Shown: positions 18,570 to 27,617, counted from the first letter of the stretch. The stretch: DNA of 64,000 bases from an uncultured Halomicronema sp. (GCA_937899725.1 CALCCA010000097.1:1-64000), one strand, 5' to 3'. A program made the numbers and translations. The notes: generated by a model from the letters alone, not told the origin.

Positions 18570-19868
18570 TTATGGATTCGACTGAGTCGCTTGACGGCGT
18601 TGCATCTGGTCATAGACGTAGCGGCCAATCTGCGGGAAAATTTCGGTGTCGGCCGAGTAAACGGCATCATTGGCAAATACCACTAAGATGAATCGAGTCT
18701 GGCCATCGGGTGTCGTGATAATCGCGGCCTCTTGGCGACCATCATCAAAGGTAAAGCCCAGTTTGGTGTAGAGCTGGGTGTCTGGGGGCAGATATTCACC
18801 CAAAAAGCCCTCAATGGCGTTGGCACTGTCGGCCTGCCAAACAGCGGGATCGGTGCTGTGTTGTAAATGCGCCTTGATGCGATCGCTGTAGGCCGGTGAA
18901 ATGGCTTGACCCGTCTCAATTTCGTAAAGTAGCCGCGCCGTATTCCTTGTGGTCAGATAGTTGCGCTCAGTGAGCGTTGGGACAGCGGTCGCGGCCGCAC
19001 CGGTAGCCAACTGCAGGTCTCTGCCGGTGCGCTGATCAAGCGCCAGATCAGGAATGGGAAACGTCTTGTGGGCAAGATTGACATCGCCATAGCTAGCCAG
19101 TGTGAAATACTCGTTGACGGTATTTCTGGCGGTGCTCCACTCAGCGAGGCTGGCGTCGTCTAAACTCTCCCCCGAGGTCGTTTGGGTGAGCACGTCTAAC
19201 ACTCGGCTAGAGGCCCCGTTGTTGGAGTAATGGGCCATCAACGCCTCATCGTCGGCAAGCAGATCCACCTCGAGCTGCAGGTCACCCGCATCGTACTGGC
19301 CATACAAGGCGACGAGCCAAAACAACTTGACTACACTAGCCGGATATCGTCGCTGCTGATCTTGATAGTGGCCATAGTCGCAGCAGTGGCCAGTCAAATC
19401 GACCAAACTGATTGAAACTGCTGCCGTTGGCTGATTGTGCTGGGCTAATAGGTCGAGAATGCCCGCCATAATCTCGTCCAGACTCGGCGACTGGCTCGGC
19501 AGCGAGCTGGTTCTAAACGGTGGCTGCGCTGTCGCAGTGTAGCGAAGTTGATCGTAATCACGGGCAATTTCAAAAAAGTCGAGACTCTGCTCTGCTGCTG
19601 CCGACGACTGCAGGGGCGGGGACGCTAGCAGCTCCGCTGAGGGTGATGCTTCACAAGTGCTCTGCTCGCCCGCGATCGCGGCTAATGCCGTCGAGCGGGG
19701 GCGCTGTTGACCAGGGCAGGTCGGTTGGCTAACGCGGCGGGCGGGGGCGGCTATCACCAGATAAGCGCCCATGCCCACCATAAAGGCAGCTCCGGCCATG
19801 CCCCCCCCCATCAGCCACAATGGGGGCCGCAACTTTTTCGCCTGTTTAGGATATACCCGCTGTCTCAT
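18570..19868 (-). CDS. Serine hydrolase of the beta-lactamase/PBP fold, membrane anchored
   Basis: A 432-residue protein with one N-terminal membrane segment (about 17-40) and a Pro/Ser-rich linker, then a class A beta-lactamase-like domain (about 130-425). The SxxK motif is S178-V-V-K181 in YPASVVKLFW. A SxN-like element is S215-N-N217 in HYSNNGASS. The KTG triad appears to be KLG in YTKLGFTFDDGR, a deviation from K(T/S)G. A periplasmic-facing peptidoglycan or beta-lactam hydrolase is possible, but many cyanobacterial relatives have no known substrate. The ATG at 19868 begins a typical basic signal-anchor. Confidence 0.85.
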   Translation of the reverse strand: MRQRVYPKQAKKLRPPLWLMGGGMAGAAFMVGMGAYLVIAAPARRVSQPTCPGQQRPRSTALAAIAGEQSTCEASPSAELLASPPLQSSAAAEQSLDFFEIARDYDQLRYTATAQPPFRTSSLPSQSPSLDEIMAGILDLLAQHNQPTAAVSISLVDLTGHCCDYGHYQDQQRRYPASVVKLFWLVALYGQYDAGDLQLEVDLLADDEALMAHYSNNGASSRVLDVLTQTTSGESLDDASLAEWSTARNTVNEYFTLASYGDVNLAHKTFPIPDLALDQRTGRDLQLATGAAATAVPTLTERNYLTTRNTARLLYEIETGQAISPAYSDRIKAHLQHSTDPAVWQADSANAIEGFLGEYLPPDTQLYTKLGFTFDDGRQEAAIITTPDGQTRFILVVFANDAVYSADTEIFPQIGRYVYDQMQRRQATQSNP

Positions 19869-20127
19869 CCTGCTGTTATCACGTCTGATCCCAGTTCTCG
19901 ATCAATCACGCCTGAGTTCGGTTCTCAATTTCGGACGATGAATGCCCACGAGAAACGGTCATAGGTTAAGAGCCTCGGGGCATCGCTCTATTTTGGTGAC
20001 TTCAATCTGACTCATGGTCGCCGCGATCGCCCCCGGGCCCACTAGCCGCCGCCCAACCGCATAAACTGCCGCGATTATAGGGTGAACTTTGGCAATGTGA
20101 ACGAAATTAAGAGTTTTTCTGGAGGAT

Positions 20128-20250
20128 TTGGCCACTGCTTTTAAAGGCTTGTACCCTGAGAGCATTCTCACCCTGGGATTAACCTTGGGAGTGACTGCCA
20201 CCTTTTGGCCCTCTAAGTCAGACCGAAAGATTGCTTTACGAGTGCCTTGA
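20128..20250 (+). CDS. Possible 40-residue membrane peptide
   Basis: A short frame starting at TTG gives a protein-like product: ATAFKGLYPESILTLGL, a hydrophobic helix (about 11-25), then a basic tail SKSDRKIALRVP. GGAGG is directly upstream but only 2 bases from the TTG, which is too close for ideal initiation. It ends 11 bases before the antiporter start, so translational coupling is conceivable. The family is not recognised and the gene may be fortuitous. Confidence 0.3.
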   Translation: MATAFKGLYPESILTLGLTLGVTATFWPSKSDRKIALRVP

Positions 20251-20260
20251 GGATCATCCT

Positions 20261-21976
20261 GTGGCCAGCGAACATCAATTTGTGCTCGATCTAACCGTTG
20301 CCCTCGGGGCCTCTGCGATCAGTGGGTTTGTGGCCCATCGGTTGCGACAGCCAGCCCTGCTGGGCTATTTGGCCGCGGGCTTGCTGATTGGTCCATCGGG
20401 ATTTGGCCTGCTCAGCGACGTGCAGCAAATTGAAGAGTTAGCCGAAATTGGCGTCGCCTTTTTGCTGTTTGCTCTGGGCGTCGAGTTTTCGTTAGCCAAG
20501 CTCAAGCGGGTGCAAAAGATTGCGGTGCAGGGCAGCCTTCTACAAATGGGGATCACTGCCGCTTTGGCGCTAGTGATTGCGGTAGTGGCTGGCTGGGCCA
20601 TCTCGGTGCTGCAGGGGATCTTTTTGGGCTTTGTGCTGGCGCTGTCTTCCACCGCAGTGGTGCTTAAGCTGCTGACCGATCGCGGCGAAACAGCGGCGGT
20701 GCATGGTCAGCTCATGTTAGCGATCCTGATTGCTCAGGATCTCGCCCTTGGCCTGATGCTGGCGTTTTTACCCGCGCTCGATCAGCCGGAAGCTTTTTGG
20801 GTGGTGTTGGCGGCTGCAGTGCTGAAATTTGGGCTCTTTTTAGTGGGGGCGATCGCCGTCGGGCGCTGGGGAGTGCCCCCACTCATGCGCACTATCGCCG
20901 CTACCGAGAGCCAAGAGCTGTTTTTGCTCACGATTATTGCGCTCTGTTTAGGCATTGCCTGGGTCACTTCGCGGCTCGGCTTGTCGATTGAGATGGGGGC
21001 CTTTGTCGCGGGCCTGATGGTGTCAGAAGTCGATTATTCAGAGCAGGCGCTGGGGCGGGTGCTGCCGCTGCGCGATACCTTTGCCTGTCTATTTTTCGCG
21101 TCAGTGGGGATGCTGATTGATCCCCAAGTGCTGATTAGCAATGGGGCCATTATTTTAGGGTTGGTGACCTTGGTCATGATTGGCAAAGCGTTGATTATTT
21201 TGCCCATCATTCTGCGCTTTGGTTATTCTTTTAAGACGGCGCTATTGGTCAGCGTCGGCTTGAATCAAATTGGTGAATTTTCCTTTGTGCTCTCGCTACA
21301 AGGGTTCGATCTGGGTTTGATTAGCGAACAGCAATATCTCTTGCTACTGGGCACGACGGCAATCACGCTGGTGTTGACCCCGGCCTGGCTCAACAGTGCC
21401 CCGATGCTGACCCGCTGGCTACGACGGGTGCCTTACCTGCGCAAATGGCAGGAGCGATTATCAGAACCACAGTTGTTGTCAGTTCCAGACAATCTGTCTG
21501 ACCATGTGATTGTGGCGGGGTATGGTCGGGTGGGCCGGGTTTTGGTCAACATTCTGCTCAATCAGGGCTATCGGGTGCTGGTGATCGAAAACAGCGAGGC
21601 GGCGATTCAAGGCCTGCGACACCGACAAATTCCCTTTATCTATGGCGATGCCGATGCTGAGCAAGTGTTAGAAAAAACTCATCTCACCACTGCCAAGGCC
21701 CTGGCGATCGCCCTGCCCGACCCCATCAGCACTCGATTGCTGCTGCAGCGCGCCCTCATCCACTCTCCTCGGCTCGATATTATTGCTCGCTCGCACACCG
21801 ATCAAGAAATCGACCTGCTAACTCAACTGGGGGCCCGTGAGGTAGTGCAGCCAGAGTTTGAAGCAGCGATGGAACTGGGTGCCCACCTGCTGCATACCCT
21901 GGGGGAAGATACGGGAGAGATTCAGGCGGTGCTAGAAACGATTCGCCGCGATCGCTACCAGAGTGTTCGCGGTTAG
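20261..21976 (+). CDS. Kef-type cation:proton antiporter with TrkA-N domain
   Basis: A CPA2-family antiporter of about 571 residues. Twelve or so membrane segments fill residues 10-385, with the family sequence LLGYLAAGLLIGPSGFGLL, ELAEIGVAFLLFALGVEFSL, AILIAQDLALGLML and EMGAFVAGLMVSE. A C-terminal TrkA-N (RCK) nucleotide-binding domain follows (VIVAGYGRVGRVLVNILL, about 415-540). It would exchange K+ or Na+ for H+ in the plasma or thylakoid membrane. I prefer the GTG at 20261, preceded by GAGG at 8 bases; the frame is open from a TTG at 20231. No KefF/KefG partner is next to it. The ion specificity cannot be read. Confidence 0.9.
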   Translation: MASEHQFVLDLTVALGASAISGFVAHRLRQPALLGYLAAGLLIGPSGFGLLSDVQQIEELAEIGVAFLLFALGVEFSLAKLKRVQKIAVQGSLLQMGITAALALVIAVVAGWAISVLQGIFLGFVLALSSTAVVLKLLTDRGETAAVHGQLMLAILIAQDLALGLMLAFLPALDQPEAFWVVLAAAVLKFGLFLVGAIAVGRWGVPPLMRTIAATESQELFLLTIIALCLGIAWVTSRLGLSIEMGAFVAGLMVSEVDYSEQALGRVLPLRDTFACLFFASVGMLIDPQVLISNGAIILGLVTLVMIGKALIILPIILRFGYSFKTALLVSVGLNQIGEFSFVLSLQGFDLGLISEQQYLLLLGTTAITLVLTPAWLNSAPMLTRWLRRVPYLRKWQERLSEPQLLSVPDNLSDHVIVAGYGRVGRVLVNILLNQGYRVLVIENSEAAIQGLRHRQIPFIYGDADAEQVLEKTHLTTAKALAIALPDPISTRLLLQRALIHSPRLDIIARSHTDQEIDLLTQLGAREVVQPEFEAAMELGAHLLHTLGEDTGEIQAVLETIRRDRYQSVRG

Positions 21977-22076
21977 CCAGGATTCCAGATGACGCTGAGG
22001 TGCCGCATGGCGAGGCAATTCATGCAATGGGTATAAACGGCAGCCTAATCAATGAGAGGTTTATCCTCAATAGAGT

Positions 22077-23102
22077 TGTTGTGAAACAGTGAGGAATCGA
22101 GCAGTGGTTTCGGGGATCTGGCGATTTCATGCTCTCACCCTATGCGGCCTCCAGGTAGAAGTTCCAGAGTCCCGCAGCGGTCACCATTGAGCGGTCATCA
22201 AAGCCCGCTTTGCGGTGGCGATAGACCTGATAGGCAAGGCCGTAGCGCTTGAGACCGCCAAACGCATGCTCACAGACGACGCGCTCGCTGGCGAGGGCCC
22301 GATTGTCCGCCTTCTGCTCGTCTGTGAGCTGCCCGCCTCGCCGCTTTTTGTGAGGCAACTCCACATTGACCACCTCGTTCTGTAGCCCGAAAAAGCCAAG
22401 GTCACCCTGTATCAGCACTTCGTCTGGAATCCACTCGGCCCAACCTTCCTGGTTCAAGATGCCTTTGTCGTTGTGCCGCCCCGCATAAGCCTGGCTGAAG
22501 ACCAGAATCCTTCGCTCGGGGTCAGTCAGGGCCAGATGTGAGCGGGTATGACGCTTCTTCTTGCCGGAGTAGTGCGCTTTCTGCTGGTCCTTGTCCTGGG
22601 CACGTTGGACGGGGCGCTCAGTCGCGTCGAGGATCACCCGTTTGACCTCTGGGAAGGCTTCGACAAACTCGGCCATGCTCGTTAACTTTCGTTTCGGTAG
22701 CGCTAACTGTTTGCCCAAAGCCGCTTCCAGGACTGGTTGTAGACGATGCATCCAGCGGTTGGCCTGTGAACGGTCGAGGTCGAACAGGAGACCGGCCAAG
22801 TCAAAGGTGGGATAGCACTTGAAGTAGAAGAGGATATAGATCAGCTTGTCCTCGACCGTCGCTAGTCGGGGCTGACGCCCACCGCCCACCGCCCGCTCTC
22901 TGGGTGCTTTGCTCCGGCGGGGGACGGGCGCTTCCGCCAAAGCTTGAGCAAACGTGGGTTGGAGGGCTTCGAGGGCCTTAAGATTCAGCCCCGTCAAGGC
23001 CCGCAGCAATCGTTCATCCCGTTTGACGCGCTCTAAATCCAGCATCTCAATACACCTTCACCACTACTGTGGGTATAGCCAATTTTTCTCTAATTCACAA
23101 CA
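22077..23102. mobile_element. IS5-type insertion sequence, apparently complete
   Basis: An element of about 1.03 kb with one transposase gene. The terminal inverted repeats are imperfect: left TGTTGTGAAACAGTGAGGAA at 22077, and at 23102 the reverse complement reads TGTTGTGAATTAGAGAAAAA. The first nine bases match exactly. No clear target-site duplication was found, so the exact ends could shift by a few bases. It sits between the antiporter and the TPR gene and interrupts neither. Confidence 0.85.
22140..23045 (-). CDS. IS5-family transposase (DDE_Tnp_4 type)
   Basis: A 301-residue transposase, full length with no frameshift. An N-terminal helix-turn-helix-like region (about 65-110, LIYILFYFKCYPTFDLAGLLFDLDRSQANRW) precedes the DDE catalytic core: D in VILDATERPVQ, D in LIQGDLGFFGLQ and E in RVVCEHAFGGLKRYG. 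The KKKRHTRSHLAL and HKKRRGGQLTDEQK blocks are typical of this group. It is the only intact transposase in the window. A different, decayed relative lies at 32331-32732. It is probably still active, as judged from the intact frame and inverted repeats. Confidence 0.95.
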   Translation of the reverse strand: MLDLERVKRDERLLRALTGLNLKALEALQPTFAQALAEAPVPRRSKAPRERAVGGGRQPRLATVEDKLIYILFYFKCYPTFDLAGLLFDLDRSQANRWMHRLQPVLEAALGKQLALPKRKLTSMAEFVEAFPEVKRVILDATERPVQRAQDKDQQKAHYSGKKKRHTRSHLALTDPERRILVFSQAYAGRHNDKGILNQEGWAEWIPDEVLIQGDLGFFGLQNEVVNVELPHKKRRGGQLTDEQKADNRALASERVVCEHAFGGLKRYGLAYQVYRHRKAGFDDRSMVTAAGLWNFYLEAA

Positions 23103-23197
23103 GGTCTAATATTCAGTGAGGTCGCCAGTGTCTCTCCTGGCTTTTGGTGAAAAGCTGGCTCAGAGTGCTTCGGAGAGACTAAGGGAACGCGGATAAT

Positions 23198-23665
23198 TCA
23201 GCTCAGCTTTGCCGTACATTCCAAAATCAGGCGCTCGTTAATGGTGGCGTAGGGTTGCACCTTGAGCGCTCGACGAAAGGCCTGAATGGCTGCCATGTGA
23301 TTGCCCAAACTTGCATGGCACAGACCGATACCATGCAAAGCTCCAAAATGATAGGGCACCAAGTTCAAAGCTTTTTCACAGTCAGCGATCGCCGGCCAGA
23401 AACGCTTTTGCATGTAGTACAAGACGGCTCGACGATTCCAAGCTTCGGCAAAATCAGGCATGCCCTCCACCGTTTCAGTCAGCAAGGCTTCGGCCTCAGC
23501 CGCTTCACCCTTATCAAACAGGGTTTGACTGCGCACTAAAATTTGGGCTCCGTAGGCTCCTTTCTGGGTATACCAGCGACGCCACAGCGCCTCAGTAGCG
23601 ACCTGTCGGATATTAGAGTCTGGATCTTGCAGATCTTGCAACAAAGATTCGACATCGGATGACAT
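23198..23665 (-). CDS. TPR-repeat protein
   Basis: A protein of about 155 residues. The N-terminal part (about 1-30, VESLLQDLQDPDSNIRQVATEALW) looks like a HEAT-type helical pair. Three tetratricopeptide repeats follow (about 45-140: AEAEALLTETVEGMPDFAEAWNRRAVLYY, FWPAIADCEKALNLVPYHFGALHG and HMAAIQAFRRALKVQP). TPR proteins act as interaction scaffolds, and similar short HEAT/TPR proteins are common in cyanobacteria. The ATG at 23665 (MSSDVESLL) is preferred over the frame opening at 23701. The partner is unknown. Confidence 0.88.
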   Translation of the reverse strand: MSSDVESLLQDLQDPDSNIRQVATEALWRRWYTQKGAYGAQILVRSQTLFDKGEAAEAEALLTETVEGMPDFAEAWNRRAVLYYMQKRFWPAIADCEKALNLVPYHFGALHGIGLCHASLGNHMAAIQAFRRALKVQPYATINERLILECTAKLS

Positions 23666-23701
23666 AGATTCAGTGGCGCTCACAGGGGGAATCGCCAACA
23701 C

Positions 23702-23999
23702 TGCTTGAGGCGGCGGGTGTTGACTGACAGAATACTACAGTAAATGGAATAGCCAATTTATGCAGCAACCATTAGCGGCAACGCCAGTCTAGAGCAATCG
23801 TCTCGGTTTTTCTGTTTGAGATAAACGCTTAAAAACCTCTTTATCGCCCTCAGCGATCGCGAAAAACAGGTGAGAATGACGCCCTTTAAGACTGTCTCGA
23901 TCGCGCTCACCTTTCGCTACGTTAGCCATTAAAGAGCACTAATTGCCGGTCTGGCTACCGCATTTGGCTAGGTCAAAATTGCAAAGTCATCGCTCACGA
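23702..23999. other. Intergenic, no gene seen
   Basis: About 300 bases upstream of the TPR gene. It contains HIP1-like sites and an AT-rich stretch near 23740-23760 that may be the TPR promoter. Confidence 0.35.
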
Positions 24000-24239
24000 T
24001 TACGACACGCGATCGCTCAGGACACGAGTGTTAGCAGGCAACGTCATCTTTCTGGAAACAGTATGCGCCAAGTCTCTTGAGCTGCGAATGCTAGCCCACA
24101 GACTACAGTTCTGCTCACCAACCGTTAGTACAACATCGGCTCCTTTCTGGGTGAGCTTACAGGCCAATTGGTAGAGTCGAGTGCGATATTCGGGATTAGC
24201 CTGCTTCAGCCTGTAATAAAGCTCGTTTTGCAAATGCAT
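24000..24239 (-). CDS. Possible small protein of unknown function
   Basis: A frame of about 79 residues from an ATG at 24239 (open to 24314). The middle looks protein-like: MHLQNELYYRLKQANPEYR, LYQLACKLTQKGADVVLTVG, then CSLWASIRS. The end (TLPANTRVLSDRVS) is less so. I do not recognise a family. It could be a small conserved cyanobacterial protein or a gene remnant in a gene-poor region. Confidence 0.4.
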   Translation of the reverse strand: MHLQNELYYRLKQANPEYRTRLYQLACKLTQKGADVVLTVGEQNCSLWASIRSSRDLAHTVSRKMTLPANTRVLSDRVS

Positions 24240-24314
24240 GCCATCTTGCAAGGTTTCACAAAACCAAAATTTAAATACCCGCACAGTACTTTCTTCAACA
24301 ACTTTTGGTAGCAA

Positions 24315-24956
24315 ACCCCATGACCTCGCGTTAATAGTGGCTCAAGTCCCCGATCGATGCATCAATGCACACCAGCCGTGCCGTATTCCTAACTTGTATA
24401 AACATAACTGCAGTTTCAATTTCGTGCCGTAACTCATAGACAACTGACAAATCATCGCTCAATTGCTCGTGATGCTGGAACCAAAATATGGCCAGGGAAA
24501 AATGTTCATACGCCGCTTCACTTCAGCCAGGGCTCTGACAAAAGCAATCAGGAATGACGTCTCAGATGCCAGTCCGACAGTCGAAACGATGACGACAGTG
24601 AGCCATCTGCCCTGCAGCAAGGGGGAGCGCCGGCGCGATTGCCTCACCATCAAACGACAGACACCGTAATGCTTGCCAATAGTGTGGGCGGTCTGGATTA
24701 ACTTGTAACACCCGCTATTTGCCTCGCAGAATGCGGCGATCGAAATACGAAATACGGAATGCGGAATTAGGAGACTGATCAAATTACGACTTCGGTGATC
24801 TGGAGCGTCTTGCCCTAACTGCGGTTTGCAATCAGTCGTAAGGCGTCATTATTTGGCCGATGTGTTGTTGATGGCGTCATGGCTCAAAGCCTTGCTAAGT
24901 CGTGTGTTATGGCCATGCCAAACAGCCCCTCTACAGCATCGTTTATTGACATTTAT
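24315..24956. other. Gene-poor stretch with a repeat-like block
   Basis: No gene is supported. At 24725-24769 the sequence GCAGAATGCGG ... CGGAATGCGGAATT resembles the start of the repeats at 60112 and 60373. A minus-strand frame at 24459-24782 translates partly through this block and is probably spurious. Confidence 0.4.
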
Positions 24957-24993
24957 CGACTGACTACGCTGAGAATTGAGGCGTAGTCAGTCG
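24957..24993 (-). terminator. Perfect hairpin downstream of the pseudo-receiver gene
   Basis: A 13-bp perfect inverted repeat (CGACTGACTACGC / GCGTAGTCAGTCG) with an 11-base loop, 30 bases past the stop at 25024. A second smaller hairpin (GCTTGAG / CTCAAGC) fills the gap to the gene. There is no T-run, so intrinsic termination is uncertain. Confidence 0.55.
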
Positions 24994-25023
24994 CTTGAGC
25001 TCCTAACGTTGACCTCAAGCGTT

Positions 25024-25410
25024 TTAGCGATAGGACCGCTTGATAACGGCCGACTGCACCAGCGAAACCAAAATATCGTCAGTCAAAGGCTTCACTAAAA
25101 AGCCATCCAACTCTAAGAGTTCTTTAGAACCTTGCCATCGAGGAGAGGCCGACTCAGTCAAGGCAACAATCGTCATTGCCAGCGCCTTGGCCGAACAGCG
25201 AAGAGCCTTGACCTGATGTTCAAACCACGTTTGGTTTTCTCCCACCAAGATCACCAGACAGGGATTGACCTGCTGGGCTTGTTCAACGGCATGTTCTGCA
25301 GACGAAGCCACCACCAAAGAATAGTGCTCTGACATCGTAGGAAGCTCTGATGCCTGAGCTGGGATCTGCTGTTCGTCTAATACGAGAACATAATCTTGAG
25401 AGAGTTTCAT
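25024..25410 (-). CDS. Pseudo-receiver domain protein
   Basis: A 128-residue single-domain protein with the receiver fold but a degenerate acidic site. The third-strand position that normally carries the phospho-acceptor Asp reads CLVILVGENQ, with no Asp, and the N-terminal acidic pocket is LVLDEQQ. The switch Thr (IVALTES) and the Lys (FLVKPL) are kept. Such pseudo-receivers usually signal through protein contacts rather than phosphorylation. It has no output domain and no adjacent kinase. The ATG at 25410 gives MKLSQDYVLVLDE, a normal receiver start. Confidence 0.78.
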   Translation of the reverse strand: MKLSQDYVLVLDEQQIPAQASELPTMSEHYSLVVASSAEHAVEQAQQVNPCLVILVGENQTWFEHQVKALRCSAKALAMTIVALTESASPRWQGSKELLELDGFLVKPLTDDILVSLVQSAVIKRSYR

Positions 25411-26193
25411 TTCTTAACCATCAGGTTGTGAGCTTCTAACCGGAAGAATTCATCCCCAGTGCACTTTGTTCATGGCACTGATGCAAAGTATCGCTGACCC
25501 TTATTCTGCTCGACCGGTGGGATGATCTGCGAGAAAATTCGTTTTTTTTCAGCTTTGCTGCTCTTTAAAATTTCATAAAAATAATTTTCTTCATGAGCGT
25601 ATTTTCTGGTTGGCAAAAATTGGTAGCTGTGCAGTTTTCATTAATGATTAAGGCTGTTGATTGAGCTGACCTTGCCCGAACCAAACCATCTTTGCTAGAG
25701 CCAGACATTACCATTAGTGAAGGGTTCGGGCGACAGCTACAATTCTTGATCAGAGCTTTGGTGAGCCATCCTGAGTCACAACTGATATCTTTTGACTTTG
25801 ATTTTAGAAACTGTAGACGGCCTCTCAATCAAGTTTATTTTTGTTACGCCAAAAGGCCGATATTGCGATCTCGACATCTTCGTTCACAGAACTTTAGGAT
25901 TTTTATTCGCCTATGGAAAATCTGTGTCTGTTCATCCTATGGCAGCTGCCGTCAAGGGAATATTGTTCTTATGACTATTGTTAGATTTGATCGATTTACG
26001 GAATCGCTCATGCGCGTTTAGCTGGCTGCTGAGCAACCCGTCTTGCCAGGCCGCAAGGGGGATGGGCACTTTGCTGGCCAAACTGATTTAGCTGAGCACC
26101 CGGCGTCCTGCGTCTCTCGGTCGGACTCTTGCCAAGGCACCAAGACATTGACAAGACAGATTTGAGGCAGCTTGGTCGGCTGAAGAAGTTCGC
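25411..26193. other. Intergenic, no convincing gene
   Basis: About 780 bases. Two plus-strand frames (25692-26021 and 25792-25974) and one minus-strand frame (25565-25828) overlap one another and lack ribosome sites and family-like sequence. The base composition is more AT-rich than that of the neighbours, which may mean decayed or foreign DNA. Confidence 0.35.
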
Positions 26194-26745
26194 TTATCCT
26201 CCCGCCGCCGCAGTTTCTAGAATGTCAATGAAATAGTTGAGGGGAGGCGTGGTGTGGTCAATGCTTTTGGCGCGATCGTCCCAGCGGCGGAGCTTGACCG
26301 CGTCGGTCGCATAAGGTTGCTGAATAAAGTGGGCGGCAGCGGCAGTCGAGAAAACACCTCCCTGCAGTTCTAAACTGCGCTGTGAGGCTGGGGAAAGTGC
26401 TGCCCAATAAGTTTGATCGACTGCGCAGAGATAGCGCTTGGCCGCCACATGCAGGCAAATCGGTGTGGTCACTGCCGTGGGCCACAGCTGCTCTAGAACT
26501 GGCCCGGCCCGATATTCATGACGATCATCGAAGCCGCGCTGAGCAGCATCTTCGCCCAAATGATGAATGAGGTGACCGATGTCATGCAGCAGGCAAGCGG
26601 TGATCAACGCCGCCGACTCACCGGCCTGGTCAGCCAAGGTGGCGCACTGCAGGGCGTGGGCTAACTGACTCACCGCTTCGCCGCCGTATTGAGTCTGGCC
26701 GCGATCGCGATAGAGCTGCAGTAAGGAGGCCATTAGAGGAGACAT
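26194..26745 (-). CDS. PhnZ-like HD-domain oxygenase (phosphonate-type)
   Basis: A 183-residue HD-domain protein. The sequence closely follows the phosphonate-degradation HD oxygenase family (TIGR03276 type): YGGEAVSQLAHALQCA, LLHDIGHLIHHLG, DDRHEYRAGPVLEQLWP, LHVAAKRYLCAVD, SLELQGG and VKLRRWDDRAK. Metal ligands H and HD are visible in LLHDIGH, with further His in DDRHE and LHVA. PhnZ is a mixed-valent di-iron enzyme that cleaves 2-amino-1-hydroxyethylphosphonate to glycine and phosphate. No PhnY hydroxylase or phosphonate transporter is in the window, so the substrate is uncertain. Confidence 0.82.
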   Translation of the reverse strand: MSPLMASLLQLYRDRGQTQYGGEAVSQLAHALQCATLADQAGESAALITACLLHDIGHLIHHLGEDAAQRGFDDRHEYRAGPVLEQLWPTAVTTPICLHVAAKRYLCAVDQTYWAALSPASQRSLELQGGVFSTAAAAHFIQQPYATDAVKLRRWDDRAKSIDHTTPPLNYFIDILETAAAGG

Positions 26746-27017
26746 GGACAGGGCGGGATAAACAACAGGGGAGCACGGAACAAGTGGTTTGGCAGTTTTC
26801 TGTCGATTGGCGACAGTGTCAGGCCGTCTTCCGGTTCGACGTTGATCTGATCCTGATTCAGTCTACAGGGGCTGAGCCCCATCCCTTTTGATCAATTGAT
26901 TGCGGCTCATCGCGCCCGGTTCGCCCCTGCCAGCCCCAAGGGCAGGACGGTGCGATGGCGATCGCGCAGCGACAGGTCATCGGCTCTCGGAACTGGAGGA
27001 ATTAGGCACGGATTGCG

Positions 27018-27617
27018 ATGGTTGCCCCACTGCTGACACAAACGCCAGAAGCCGGTACCGAACAGCGGGTACTGCTGCATGGTGTTGATTGGGAACGGTA
27101 CACCGCGCTGCTAGAAGTGCTGGGGGATGACTTTCTCACGCTGCGCCTGAGCTATCTGGAGGGCACGCTAGAGATCATGACCAACTCTCCAGAACACGAA
27201 GATCTGAAAAAAATGATCGGAATGTTGGTCGAAGCCTATTTGCAAGAAACTCGCACTCGCTTCCATGCTGGGGGTTCCACGACGTTTCGCCAGGCGGCCA
27301 AACAGCGGGGGCTAGAGCCAGATGAATGCTATTGCTTAGGGGCAAAAAAAGAATTTCCTGATCTGGCGATTGAGGGAGTCATCACCAGCGGCTTGGTAGA
27401 CAAGCTGGAGATTTACCGAGGCTTGGGCGTGACCGAAGTTTGGCAATGGCAACCGGGAACCTTCTCGATTTACCATCTCCAACCCAGCGGCTATGCGCGG
27501 GTGAACACCAGTGAACTATTGCCCGAGCTGGATTTCCAACTGCTGGCAGCGCATGTTCGGCCAGAGAATCAGTTCGATGCGGTCATGGATTTTCGTGACG
27601 CCGTTCGGCGGTCGTAG
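27018..27617 (+). CDS. Uma2-family (DUF820) protein
   Basis: A 199-residue Uma2 protein, a second member with little similarity to the one at 6798. Family blocks: YLEGTLEIMTNSPEHEDLK, GLEPDECYCLG and the core FPDLAIEGVITSGLVDKLEIYRGLGVTEVW, in which PD, E and K are the predicted nuclease residues. Most members read IEVV where this one has IEGV. The start is the ATG at 27018. The stop codon TAG lies inside a hairpin repeat element starting at 27613, which suggests the C-terminus was set by insertion. Confidence 0.88.
   Translation: MVAPLLTQTPEAGTEQRVLLHGVDWERYTALLEVLGDDFLTLRLSYLEGTLEIMTNSPEHEDLKKMIGMLVEAYLQETRTRFHAGGSTTFRQAAKQRGLEPDECYCLGAKKEFPDLAIEGVITSGLVDKLEIYRGLGVTEVWQWQPGTFSIYHLQPSGYARVNTSELLPELDFQLLAAHVRPENQFDAVMDFRDAVRRS

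Noticed and set aside
19959-20201. 80-codon minus-strand frame
   Set aside because: It lies opposite the antiporter upstream region and has no start site or conserved pattern. The plus strand there is the better coding candidate.
24459-24782. 107-codon minus-strand frame near the repeat-like block
   Set aside because: Much of its translation comes from the GGAATGCGGAATT repeat block rather than from a protein-like sequence.
25692-26021. 109-codon plus-strand frame
   Set aside because: It overlaps another frame at 25792, lacks a ribosome site and reads as random sequence.
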